A DNA stretch of 44,842 nucleotides from positions 1 to 44,842 of the forward strand of contig SECS01000009.1 in assembly GCA_004211435.1 (NCBI GenBank), given 5' to 3'. The position numbers and the translations under genes were made by a program. Origin of the DNA: Novosphingobium sp. (GTDB lineage Bacteria; Pseudomonadota; Alphaproteobacteria; Sphingomonadales; Sphingomonadaceae). Shown here piece by piece: positions 19,970-27,390 of the stretch. Each line of letters opens with the position of its first letter. The first letter of the stretch is position 1. The notes beneath the pieces are model-generated. The model searched no databases, was not told the DNA's origin, and saw only the letters and a program-made list of their open reading frames with translations.

Positions 19970-20089
19970 GCGTCGCTGAGCAGTTCGGTGTCGGGGCGGT
20001 CGTTCGAACCGCTGTAAATGCGCGAGCGCCTTGGGGCAGGCGTCGAAGAAGGTCCGCACCGTCGCGTCGGCGAAACCCGAGCTGGCCTT
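19966..20089 (-). pseudogene. probable 3' remnant of a frameshifted gene
   Basis: Reading the minus strand from about 20089, the high-GC3 coding-like stretch SSGFADATVRTFFDACPKALAH breaks at a run of three T (complement of 20016-20018). With one T removed it continues as YSGSNDRPDTELLSDA and ends in TAA at 19966-19968. That stop overlaps the TetR stop, as is usual for convergent real genes. Nothing convincing lies upstream. It looks like the last 40 or so codons of a lost gene. The family was not recognised. A chance pattern in GC-rich DNA remains possible. Confidence 0.35.
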
Positions 20090-20204
20090 CACTGACCGGC
20101 TTGTCGACGCAAGCGATTGAAAGCCGACAGCTTTCTTTCGCGCGCCTGTTGGCTGCCGGGCAGCGCGTGGATAGACTGTCACAAACGACGGGGAGCGAGC
20201 AGTC

Positions 20205-20648
20205 ATGACCGATCTGGCCGAGCGGCTCGACCGCCTCGAAGCGCGCAATGCGGTGGCGGAACTGATCTACACCTATGCCCGCCATATCCGTCGTGACGAG
20301 CCCGATCAGGTTTCCGCGCTGTTCCTGCCCGACGGCACCTTCGAGATCCGCGACGGTCATCCCGACCAACCCGAATTCACCGTCCGCGAATTCCATCGCA
20401 GTGCGCAGGAGGTCCACGACTACATGGCGCCGGCCAAGGGGCGTCGACACCCCTTGCCGTTGATCCGCAACCTGATCGTCGAAATCGATGGCGATACGGC
20501 CATGGCGAACAGCGTGATGGACGCCAAGATTTACGGCACGCCGCATACGACGATGGGCGAGTACCGCGACGTCTGCCAGCGGGTCGACGGGCGCTGGTAC
20601 TTCAAGGCGCGGCTGTTCACGATCTATAAGGACGCCTCGGCGGTTTGA
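20205..20648 (+). CDS. SnoaL-like / NTF2-fold protein
   Basis: A 147-residue protein of the nuclear transport factor 2 superfamily. LAERLDRLEARNAVAELIYTYARHIRRDEPDQVSALFLPDGTFEI is the typical opening: a long helix, then a Tyr/His pocket and the first strand. WYFKARLFTIYKD closes the cone-shaped fold. Relatives include small-molecule isomerases, dehydratases and cyclases, as well as proteins of unknown role. The neighbouring SDR, aldo/keto reductase and LuxC-type genes fit a catabolic or modifying role. It ends three bases before an inverted-repeat element. Confidence 0.85.
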   Translation: MTDLAERLDRLEARNAVAELIYTYARHIRRDEPDQVSALFLPDGTFEIRDGHPDQPEFTVREFHRSAQEVHDYMAPAKGRRHPLPLIRNLIVEIDGDTAMANSVMDAKIYGTPHTTMGEYRDVCQRVDGRWYFKARLFTIYKDASAV

Positions 20649-20650
20649 GC

Positions 20651-20778
20651 ATCCTCCCCGGCACGGGGAGGGGGGGCGCCGACGCAGTCGGTGGTGGAGG
20701 GGGCTCGGCTGGCTTTGTGTTCCGCCGAGCCCCCTCCGTCAGCCCTGCGGGCTGTCAGCTCCTCTTACTGGGGAGGAT
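20651..20778. repeat. large intergenic inverted-repeat element, likely bidirectional terminator
   Basis: Outer arms ATCCTCCCC (20651-20659) and GGGGAGGAT (20770-20778) are exact reverse complements. Inside, GGAGGGGGCTCGGC (20696-20709) pairs perfectly with GCCGAGCCCCCTCC (20724-20737) across a 14-base loop. Smaller hairpins are CCCCG-GCA-CGGGG near the left end and AGCCC-TGC-GGGCT (20741-20753). The element fills the whole gap between the convergent SnoaL and aldo/keto reductase genes and touches the stop codon of the latter. It resembles multicopy palindromic elements seen between genes in Sphingomonadales and Caulobacterales; copy number cannot be seen here. Confidence 0.75.
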
Positions 20779-21839
20779 CAGCGTTCCTGCACCTTCACGC
20801 CGCCGAACATCATGCCTTCGGCGGGCCCGCGCAGGACGTCCATCGGGAAGACCGGCGGCACCGCGCTGACGGCCTCGAGCCGCGCGAGCTGATCGGCCGA
20901 GATGTCTACCGCGAGTGCGCCGAGGTTGTCTTCGAGCTGCTCGGGCGTACGCACGCCGATCACCGGCGAGGCGACCGCCGGATTGGTCAGGGTCCATGCG
21001 ACGGCGAGCTGCGCCGGGGTGCAGCCGATTTCCTTGGCGACTTCGACCACCACGTCGGCGATATCGAGGTTGCGCTCGGTCAGCTTGCCGGTGACGGCGT
21101 TGATCGCCTTGCGCGAGGAGATGTCGCTCATGTCGCCGGGCTTGAGATCGGCGCGCGTGTATTTGCCGGTGAGCATGCCCTGGCCGAGCGGCGCCCAGGG
21201 CGAGACGCCGAGGCCCATTTCCTGAGCCATCGGGATCAGCTCGCGCTCGACCGTGCGCTCGACCAGACTGTATTGGATCTGCAGCGCGCAGAACTGGGTC
21301 CAGCCGCGCAGTTCGGCGATCGCCTGCATGCGGCTCGCCTGCCAGGCGGGCGTGTCCGACAGGCCGATGTAGAGAACCTTGCCCGCGCGGACGAGGTCGT
21401 CGAAGCTGCGCAGGATCTCGTCGACCGGCGTGCGGAAGTCCCACATGTGCAGATAGAGCAGGTCGATGTAGTCGGTGCCCATCCGCTTGAGGCTGTCCTC
21501 GACCGAGCGGACCATGTTCTTGCGGTGGTTGCCCGAGGCGTTGGGATTGCCGGGCTCGGTGGTCAGCGAATACTTGGTCGAGATCACCATGCGGTGGCGG
21601 CGATCGGCGACGAGTTCGCCGAGCAGGGTCTCCGAGCCGCCGTGCTGGCCGTAGAAGTCGGCCGTGTCGATGAAGTTGCCTCCGCGGTCGGTGAACGTAT
21701 CGACCAGGCGCTTGGCCTCCTCGTCGCTCGATCCCCAGGAACCCTGACCGACGCGAAAGGTCATCGTGCCCAGCGCCAGCGGGGACACGCGCAGGCCCGA
21801 GCGGCCCAGCAGGCGATAGTCGTCGAGTTGCAGCGGCAT
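20778..21839 (-). CDS. aldo/keto reductase
   Basis: A roughly 353-residue NADPH-dependent reductase of aldehydes and ketones, with a TIM-barrel fold. Numbered from the upstream ATG at 21845, the catalytic tetrad is Asp60 and Tyr65 (FIDTADFYGQ), Lys91 (ISTKYSL) and His133 (LLYLHMWD). The C-terminal cofactor segment VIGVRTPEQLEDNL is also present. The ATG at 21839 is preferred because GGGAG lies seven bases before it; the one at 21845 is too close to that site. It is 23 bp after the TetR gene on the same strand and probably co-transcribed with it, divergent from the LuxE/LuxC-like pair. It could reduce the aldehyde made by that pair. Confidence 0.9.
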   Translation of the reverse strand: MPLQLDDYRLLGRSGLRVSPLALGTMTFRVGQGSWGSSDEEAKRLVDTFTDRGGNFIDTADFYGQHGGSETLLGELVADRRHRMVISTKYSLTTEPGNPNASGNHRKNMVRSVEDSLKRMGTDYIDLLYLHMWDFRTPVDEILRSFDDLVRAGKVLYIGLSDTPAWQASRMQAIAELRGWTQFCALQIQYSLVERTVERELIPMAQEMGLGVSPWAPLGQGMLTGKYTRADLKPGDMSDISSRKAINAVTGKLTERNLDIADVVVEVAKEIGCTPAQLAVAWTLTNPAVASPVIGVRTPEQLEDNLGALAVDISADQLARLEAVSAVPPVFPMDVLRGPAEGMMFGGVKVQER

Positions 21840-21862
21840 CGTCATTCTCCCGAGAGTTGTCT

Positions 21863-22534
21863 TCAGTCTGGTTTGTCCGGGTCCGCCCTGTCGCGCGCGA
21901 AACCGCCTGTCGACATGCGGGTGAACTGCCTTGCCACTTCGGACAAATCGGCCTGCGCAACGGTGCCGTCCTCGCCGAAGTGGCGGTCCATGGCGATCGC
22001 GAAGGTCATGCCGAAGATCGTCAGGCCGACGAAGTCGAGGTCGAGCCCGTCGCGTACGAGGCCTTCGAGAATCTCGCCGCGCTTGTGGATCAGCGGCGCG
22101 ATGTGCTCGCGGTAGAGCTGCTGGCCGAGGTCGGGGTCGCTGAACAGTGCCGCGGTGAACAGCGGGAAGATGCGGATCATGTCCTCGACGTGCCGTGTGG
22201 CGGAAACCTGGGCCAGGGCCGCCAGTTCGTCGGGCGAGGTCGCCGCCTCGTAGGTCTCGCGCCGGGCGTGCATGCCGCGCATGGCGTCGATCAGCGGCTG
22301 GACCACGGCTTCCTGGAACAGCGCTTCCTTCGATTCGAAATGCTCGAAGATCGTCGCCTGGTTGACCGCGGCGGCGGCGGCGATGTCACGCGTGCGCGCG
22401 CCCTTGAGGTTCGAGCGCGAGAAGACCTCCTGCGCCGCGGCGATGATCGACTTGCGGCGCTCGGCTGCCGGCAGATAGGCGCGGCGGGGGCGGTTCTTGG
22501 TCGTGTCCTTTGGGGCCTTCTTCGAAGAGTCCAC
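21863..22534 (-). CDS. TetR-family regulator, divergent from LuxE/LuxC-like operon
   Basis: A 223-residue regulator. The DNA-binding part is RRKSIIAAAQEVFSRSNLKGARTRDIAAAAAVNQATIFEHFESKEALFQEAV, near residues 27-77. The C-terminal half is the ligand-binding domain. GTG at 22534 is preferred as start because AAGGGA lies six bases before it; a TTG at 22540 is in frame but badly placed. It probably forms a two-gene unit with the aldo/keto reductase. A palindrome at 22665-22680 lies in the shared control region and is a likely operator. A repeat element sits between that palindrome and the start codon. Confidence 0.88.
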   Translation of the reverse strand: MDSSKKAPKDTTKNRPRRAYLPAAERRKSIIAAAQEVFSRSNLKGARTRDIAAAAAVNQATIFEHFESKEALFQEAVVQPLIDAMRGMHARRETYEAATSPDELAALAQVSATRHVEDMIRIFPLFTAALFSDPDLGQQLYREHIAPLIHKRGEILEGLVRDGLDLDFVGLTIFGMTFAIAMDRHFGEDGTVAQADLSEVARQFTRMSTGGFARDRADPDKPD

Positions 22535-22546
22535 GTGCAATCCCTT

Positions 22547-22632
22547 GTCGTCGCTCCCGCGAAGGCGGGAACCTCCTTCGGATCGTTACGCGAGCTTCGC
22601 GCAAAGGCCAAAGGTCCGCGACTTCGCGGTGA
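22547..22632. repeat. REP-like intergenic element (copy 2)
   Basis: CCCGCGAAGGCGGGA (22556-22570) is followed by TTCGGATCGTTACGCGA and, at the right end, by the palindrome CCGCGA-CT-TCGCGG (22616-22629). The segment from GCGAA onward matches the element at 2297-2331 at 27 of 35 aligned positions, including TTCGGATC.TTACG. It occupies what should be the 5' leader of the TetR gene. Confidence 0.55.
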
Positions 22633-22664
22633 TGGCACGACTAGCAAGACGGTCTGCCAGATAC

Positions 22665-22680
22665 AACCAACCATTTGGTT
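22665..22680. promoter_or_regulatory. candidate operator AACCAA-N4-TTGGTT
   Basis: AACCAACCATTTGGTT has perfect 6-bp arms and a 4-bp spacer. A second overlapping symmetry, CAACC-ATTT-GGTTG, is offset by two bases. It lies in a distinctly A/T-rich patch 90 bp upstream of the LuxE-like gene and 131 bp upstream of the divergent TetR gene. Position and shape fit a TetR operator controlling both directions. Confidence 0.55.
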
Positions 22681-22769
22681 GATTTTATGCCAAGGTGGTC
22701 GCATGATGCGAATCGCGCTGCCGGAGAGGCGGCCTGGAAGTCCTGAACAACAGGCACGGGAGAGCACAG

Positions 22770-24218
22770 ATGGCGACAACCGCCCCGCCCAAGGACAATA
22801 CCGTCGAGCGCGAAGCCGAGCGCTGGATGAACGATCCCTACGAGCACTTCGGATACCACAACACGCGCATCCATTCGTTGCCGCGGGAGGAAGTCGAAGC
22901 TGTCCAGCTCGCCGCGATGAACCTGCGACTCAAGGAGCGCCGCGGCGAAGTGCAGATGCTCGCCAAGCTCGCCGACGCGCAGGGGATCGACGAAGTTTCG
23001 AGCCTCGAAGGCCTCGCGCCGCTGCTGATGCCGCACGACATTTACAAGTCCTACCCGACCTCGCTGCTCGCCAAGCAGCAGTTCGGCAAGCTCAACGGCT
23101 GGCTCGGCAAGCTGACGCGGCACGACCTGAGCGGGGTCGACGTCTCGCAGTGCGATTCGATCGATTCCTGGCTGACCAAGATTCGCGACGAGACCCTGCT
23201 CGACGTCGGCGCCTCGTCGGGCAGCTCGGGCACCTGTTCGTTCTACCCGAAGTCGAAGCGCGACTACCGCCTGTCGATGATGGGCATGCGGGTCCAGCTC
23301 GCGCAGAAGTTCGGCGAGGATCCCCAGCCCGGCGACATCGACGGCAAGATCCATGCGATCATCCCGCTCTACAAGGACGGCCACGCCTCGATGGGCGCCT
23401 TCGGCAAGTATAGCTGCGAGATCTTCGCCAAGGGCGATCCCGATTTCTGGCACTACTGCTTCGACTTCAAGCTGAGCTCGGACCTGATGTGGCTGGCCGC
23501 GCGCCTGCGCGCCGCCGCGGCCAAGGGCGACGTCTCCAAGGTCGACGTGCCCGCGACCCTGCTCGCGCGCCGCGCCGAGTGGGAGCAGCAGCAGGCGAAC
23601 ATGCCCGCCCAGCAGCTCGCCTTCGTCAACGAGATGATCGGCAAGCTCCAGGGCCAGCGCGTCTTCGTGATGAGCACGTCGAACCTGCTCTACGCCGCGG
23701 CCAAGCGTGGGCTCGAAGAGGGCCTGTCGGGGGTCTTTGCGCCGGATTCGGTGTTCATGGGCGGCGGCGGCGCCAAGGGCGTGCCGCTGCCCGACGACCT
23801 CGAGGAGGTGATCGAGAGGTTCTTCAACACCAAGCGGATGATCTCGTCCTACGGCATGACGGAGATGAATTCGTTCTCGGTCCTCTGCGAACACGATCGC
23901 TATCACGTGCTGCCCTGGGTCACGCCCTATCTGCTCGATCTCGACAGTGGCCAGCCGCTGCCGCGCTCGGGCCAGCAGACCGGCCGCGCCGCCTTCTTCG
24001 ACATGACCGCGGAATCGTGCTGGGGCGGGCTCGTCACGGGCGACCTCGTCACGATCGACTGGGACCATCCCTGCGAATGCGGGCGCACGTCCTACGCGAT
24101 GGAAAAGAAGATCAACCGCGTCAGCGAAATCCAGGGCGGGGACGACAAGATCTCCTGCGCCGCCACGCCGGGGGCCCAGGCCGAGGCGATGGAATTCCTG
24201 ACGGGCTTTGGAGGATAA
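22770..24218 (+). CDS. LuxE/PaaK-like acyl-activating enzyme (acyl-protein synthetase-like)
   Basis: A 482-residue protein of the adenylate-forming superfamily, closest in context to LuxE, which activates a carboxylic acid as acyl-AMP and passes it on as an acyl thioester. The ATP-binding loop is SSGSSGTCSFYPKS (149-162). Adenylate-binding YGMTE is at 361-365, the Asp of TGD at 423-425, and a Cys-rich CECGRTS, typical of PaaK/LuxE relatives, at 435-441. It is longer than vibrio LuxE (about 370). It is followed directly by a LuxC-like reductase gene, which supports acid reduction as its role. The ATG is preceded by GGGAGAGC. The substrate is unknown, and CoA ligase activity is an alternative. 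Confidence 0.78.
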   Translation: MATTAPPKDNTVEREAERWMNDPYEHFGYHNTRIHSLPREEVEAVQLAAMNLRLKERRGEVQMLAKLADAQGIDEVSSLEGLAPLLMPHDIYKSYPTSLLAKQQFGKLNGWLGKLTRHDLSGVDVSQCDSIDSWLTKIRDETLLDVGASSGSSGTCSFYPKSKRDYRLSMMGMRVQLAQKFGEDPQPGDIDGKIHAIIPLYKDGHASMGAFGKYSCEIFAKGDPDFWHYCFDFKLSSDLMWLAARLRAAAAKGDVSKVDVPATLLARRAEWEQQQANMPAQQLAFVNEMIGKLQGQRVFVMSTSNLLYAAAKRGLEEGLSGVFAPDSVFMGGGGAKGVPLPDDLEEVIERFFNTKRMISSYGMTEMNSFSVLCEHDRYHVLPWVTPYLLDLDSGQPLPRSGQQTGRAAFFDMTAESCWGGLVTGDLVTIDWDHPCECGRTSYAMEKKINRVSEIQGGDDKISCAATPGAQAEAMEFLTGFGG

Positions 24219-24223
24219 GCGAC

Positions 24224-25702
24224 ATGATGGCCAAGCGACCCATTTCCTACGCCGTGCTGCGCGGCGAGGTCGTCGAGACCGATCTGATCGAGTTCGGCGG
24301 CCGCGGCGGCGACATCACCTTCCTCGCGCCCGATCCGCACAAGATCGCCGATCGCATTCCGCTGGCGAGCCCGCGACTGATGGAGGACATGTATTCCATC
24401 CCGTTCGACGGCATCCTCGACTACCTGGCCGAGCTCGGGCCGCGGCTCGAGCTCAGCCGGAACCCCTACATGCAGGAGGCGCTCGAATATTCGTACGACA
24501 CCGCGCCTTCGACCAAGCCGATCGTCGATGCCTTCTACCACGACCTGCCGTTCATGTTCGACAAGGAGCGGATTCGGAAGATGGTCGATTTCAACATCGG
24601 CATCGACCATCTCGAAGGCTGGGTCGAGCAGCAGCTCAACGGCTGCACCGTCGGCATCCGCGCCTACGGCTCTCGCCAGCTCCACATCGTCGCGGGCAAC
24701 GGCCCGGTGCTCGGCGCCTTGACGGTGATCCGCGGCGCGGTGACGCGCGGCGACATGATCGTCAAGGTGCCGTCGAACGATCCGTTCACCACGGGCGCGA
24801 TCGCGCGCACGATGGTCGACATGGCGCCCGATCATCCGATCACCAAGCATCTCGCGGTCGCCTATTGGCGCGGCGGCGACGAGGCGCTGGAGAGCAGGAT
24901 CTACCAACCGCACAACATCGAGAAGATCTGCGCCTGGGGCGGCTTTGCCTCAGTCAAGCACGTCACCAAGTACATCCAGCCGGGCATCGAGCTGATCAGC
25001 CTCGATCCCAAGCGTTCGGCCTCGATCATCGGCAAGGAAGCACTCGAAAGCCCCGAGACGATGGCCGAGGTCGGCGCGCGCATCGCCGCCGACTTCGCCC
25101 CCGGCAACCAGGTCGCCTGCTCTTCGAGCCGTCTCGTCTACGTGATGTGCGGAACGGAAGACGAGGATATCGAGAAGCTCAAGCAGCTCGGCCAGGCGAC
25201 CTACGACGCGATGATGAGCCTGCCCGAGGTGATCTCGACCAAGCCCAAGCGCTACGATCCCGATCTCAAGCGACAGGTCGATACCCTGCGGCTCAACGAC
25301 GATTTCTATACGGTGATCGGCGGCAAGGACGGTGAGGGGGCGATCCTGATCTCGCACACCTCTGACCGTGTCGAGTTCTGGGAATACCTGGGCGACCGGA
25401 CGATCAACATCATCCCGGTCGACACGCTCGACGAAGTGCTCGACGTGGTCGACGCCTATACCCAGACCGTCGGCGTCTGGCCCGACAACCTATGGGATAC
25501 GGTCCGGCACAAAGGCGCCTTGCATGGTGGCCAGCGCTTCGTTGAGCTGGGCTACGGCTTCAACGGCGCCGGGTTGGTCGGCCCGCAGGACGGCATCGAG
25601 CCGATGCGCCGGATCGTGAAGTGGATCGTTTCCGAAAAGCCTTCGGCCGACAAGGTGCCGCTCTGGGGCGACACCGCCAAGGACGTGAAGATGCTGGCGT
25701 AA
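24224..25702 (+). CDS. LuxC-like acyl-CoA / acyl-enzyme reductase
   Basis: A 492-residue NADPH-dependent reductase of the LuxC family, which converts an acyl thioester to the aldehyde. The catalytic Cys is expected at 299 in GNQVACSSSRLVYV. QLHIVAGNGPVLGALTVIRGAVTRGDMIVKVPSNDPFTT (152-190) is the conserved nucleotide-binding part of the aldehyde dehydrogenase-like fold, and GAHGGQRFVE-type residues near 440 are also present. GGAGGA precedes the two adjacent ATGs at 24224 and 24227, either of which could be used. The long open frame further upstream is a shadow of the previous gene. It is linked to the LuxE-like gene by a 5-bp gap. No luxA, luxB or luxD gene is present. Confidence 0.88.
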   Translation: MMAKRPISYAVLRGEVVETDLIEFGGRGGDITFLAPDPHKIADRIPLASPRLMEDMYSIPFDGILDYLAELGPRLELSRNPYMQEALEYSYDTAPSTKPIVDAFYHDLPFMFDKERIRKMVDFNIGIDHLEGWVEQQLNGCTVGIRAYGSRQLHIVAGNGPVLGALTVIRGAVTRGDMIVKVPSNDPFTTGAIARTMVDMAPDHPITKHLAVAYWRGGDEALESRIYQPHNIEKICAWGGFASVKHVTKYIQPGIELISLDPKRSASIIGKEALESPETMAEVGARIAADFAPGNQVACSSSRLVYVMCGTEDEDIEKLKQLGQATYDAMMSLPEVISTKPKRYDPDLKRQVDTLRLNDDFYTVIGGKDGEGAILISHTSDRVEFWEYLGDRTINIIPVDTLDEVLDVVDAYTQTVGVWPDNLWDTVRHKGALHGGQRFVELGYGFNGAGLVGPQDGIEPMRRIVKWIVSEKPSADKVPLWGDTAKDVKMLA

Positions 25703-25724
25703 CGCGGGGACGAGATGACGAGAC

Positions 25725-25748
25725 AGGGGCGGCCATCGCGCCGCCCCT
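25725..25748. terminator. hairpin terminator between convergent genes
   Basis: AGGGGCGGC (25725-25733) pairs perfectly with GCCGCCCCT (25740-25748) around a six-base loop, in the 53-bp gap between the LuxC-like gene and the convergent hydrolase gene. It could end transcription from either side. Confidence 0.65.
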
Positions 25749-25755
25749 TCTGGTG

Positions 25756-26721
25756 TCAGGCCAAGGTCACACCCAGCGCCCGCGCCAGAGCGTCCATGCG
25801 CCAGCGGATCGCCTGCTGCGTCTGCGGCGCGGTCTGCGCGAGCCCGAAACCGTGGTAGGCGCCCGGAATGACGTGCAGTTCGACGGGCACGCCCACGCGC
25901 GCCAGGCGGCGGGCATATTCGAGATCCTCCTCGAGGAAGAGATCGAGCGCGCCCACCATGATGTAAGCTGGAGGCAGGCGCGAGAGGTCGCGCGTCCGCG
26001 CCGGAGCCATGGCTTCGGACACGTCCGGCCCGCCCGGCTCGGTGCCGAGCAGCGAACACCAGCCGAAGCGGTTCATCTCCGGCGTCCAGCCGAAATCGCC
26101 GCAATAGGGATGCGGATCGGCGGCGCTGCAGGTGCGATCGTCGAGCATCGGGAAGTCGAGCAGCTGGAAGCAGATCGCCGGGCCGGCCTGGTCGCGCGCG
26201 TGGATCGCCAGCGCTGCCGCATGACCGCCGCCCGCGCTGCCGCCGGCGATGGCGATGCGCGTCGGATCGACGCCGAGTGCTCCGGCATTGTCATGCAGCC
26301 AGGTCAGCGCGGCGTAGCAGTCGTGCAGCGCGCCGGGCCACACGGTTTCGGGCGCGAGCCGGTAATCGACCGAAACGACGACACAACCGAGCTGCAGGGC
26401 GAGCGCGCGGTTGCCCGCGTCGCCCATGTCGGCATTGCCGATGACGAAGCCGCCGCCGTGGATTTCCAGGATCGCCGGGCGGGGGGCGGTTGCGACGCCC
26501 GGCGGGGTGTAGATCAGGATGCGCACCTCGGGATCGCCGGGATGACCCGCTATCAGGCGCTCCTCGTGCTCGACCGCAACCAGCTCGGGCGGCAGCGGCG
26601 GCCGTTCGGCGCCGAAGATGTTGCCGCGGTAGGGTTCTATCCCGGCGCTGAAATCGATCTTCGGAAAATAGTCGAGCGCCGCCCGGAGTTCGGGGGCGAC
26701 CAGGTCGAGGCGGTCGGTCAT
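25756..26721 (-). CDS. alpha/beta hydrolase, hormone-sensitive-lipase-like esterase
   Basis: A 321-residue cytoplasmic esterase. The oxyanion motif is ILEIHGGGFVIG, the nucleophile is the Ser of AGGSAGGGHAAAL, the acid is probably Asp in VGALDLFLEED, and the base is His in GAYHGFG. This set is the HSL/family IV signature. The frame extends upstream, overlapping the TetR gene; the ATG at 26721 follows a GGGAGATACC ribosome site. It lies 13 bp after the TetR gene at 26735 and is probably co-transcribed with it. The substrate is a short-chain ester of unknown identity. Confidence 0.9.
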   Translation of the reverse strand: MTDRLDLVAPELRAALDYFPKIDFSAGIEPYRGNIFGAERPPLPPELVAVEHEERLIAGHPGDPEVRILIYTPPGVATAPRPAILEIHGGGFVIGNADMGDAGNRALALQLGCVVVSVDYRLAPETVWPGALHDCYAALTWLHDNAGALGVDPTRIAIAGGSAGGGHAAALAIHARDQAGPAICFQLLDFPMLDDRTCSAADPHPYCGDFGWTPEMNRFGWCSLLGTEPGGPDVSEAMAPARTRDLSRLPPAYIMVGALDLFLEEDLEYARRLARVGVPVELHVIPGAYHGFGLAQTAPQTQQAIRWRMDALARALGVTLA

Positions 26722-26734
26722 CGGTATCTCCCGG

Positions 26735-27307
26735 TTATCGTTCTGTCTGGTCGACGATCGCCTGAATGGCGCCGGCGAACCAGGCGACGATGTGTTCGCG
26801 TTCGTCCGGGCTCGGCGGACGCAGCGGCAATTGCCGCAGATAGCTGACCAGCCCCGTCGCCAGCATCGCCATCTCGAGCGAGCGCGCGCGGCCGTCGGCG
26901 CCACCGAGCCACTTGGCGACGGGGGCCACGGTCTGGCTCTCGAAGACTTTTGCCGCAATCGTCGCGGCCTCGGGATCACCGGCGGCGAGCGCAATCATCA
27001 GCGGCGGGCGGACGGCATTGGCGGGATCGAGCAGGGCTTCGGCCAGGCTGCGGCCGATCGTCTCGCGCGGCTGCGCAAAGACTGCGTCGATCGGCATGGC
27101 CGCGGTCAGCGCCGCCTCGAACAGTCCGGCCTTCGAGCCGAAGTAGCGCAGCAGCAGGGTCGAACTCGTGCCGGCCATGCCGGCGATTTCGCGGATGCCC
27201 GTGTGCGAATAGCCGGTCTCGGAGAAGGCGCGCTGCGCCGCCTCGAGAATGCGCGCGCGGGTCGCAGCGGCGTCGCGCTTGCGGGGAGGTGTCGTCAGGG
27301 CATCCAC
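26735..27307 (-). CDS. TetR-family transcriptional regulator
   Basis: A regulator of about 190 residues. Its HTH is ATRARILEAAQRAFSETGYSHTGIREIAGMAGTSSTLLLRYFGSKAGLF; the recognition helix reads LLLRYF instead of the commoner VYYHF, as seen in mycobacterial-type TetRs. The frame is open to a TTG at 27355, but that codon lies inside a perfect palindrome and has no ribosome site, so GTG at 27307 is preferred though also weakly supported. It is divergent from the hydrolase at 27391. The palindrome at 27354-27373 is the obvious operator. The downstream HSL esterase is likely in the same unit. Confidence 0.85.
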   Translation of the reverse strand: MDALTTPPRKRDAAATRARILEAAQRAFSETGYSHTGIREIAGMAGTSSTLLLRYFGSKAGLFEAALTAAMPIDAVFAQPRETIGRSLAEALLDPANAVRPPLMIALAAGDPEAATIAAKVFESQTVAPVAKWLGGADGRARSLEMAMLATGLVSYLRQLPLRPPSPDEREHIVAWFAGAIQAIVDQTER

Positions 27308-27353
27308 GCCTTGTGTGCTAGCGCGATCCTTGACTTGGGCGCAAGCGGAGGAC

Positions 27354-27373
27354 AAGTTATCGATCGATAACTT
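27354..27373. promoter_or_regulatory. perfect 20-bp palindrome, candidate TetR operator
   Basis: AAGTTATCGATCGATAACTT is identical to its own reverse complement across all 20 bases. It lies between the divergent TetR gene and the hydrolase gene, 17 bp before the ATG at 27391, in A/T-rich DNA unlike its surroundings. Binding there would block transcription or start of the hydrolase gene. Confidence 0.7.
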
Positions 27374-27390
27374 TTTCGGGGAGTGTGAGA

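Noticed and set aside
22770..25702. A bacterial luminescence (lux) operon
   Set aside because: Only LuxE-like and LuxC-like genes are present; no luciferase subunits, transferase or flavin reductase genes of lux type were found.
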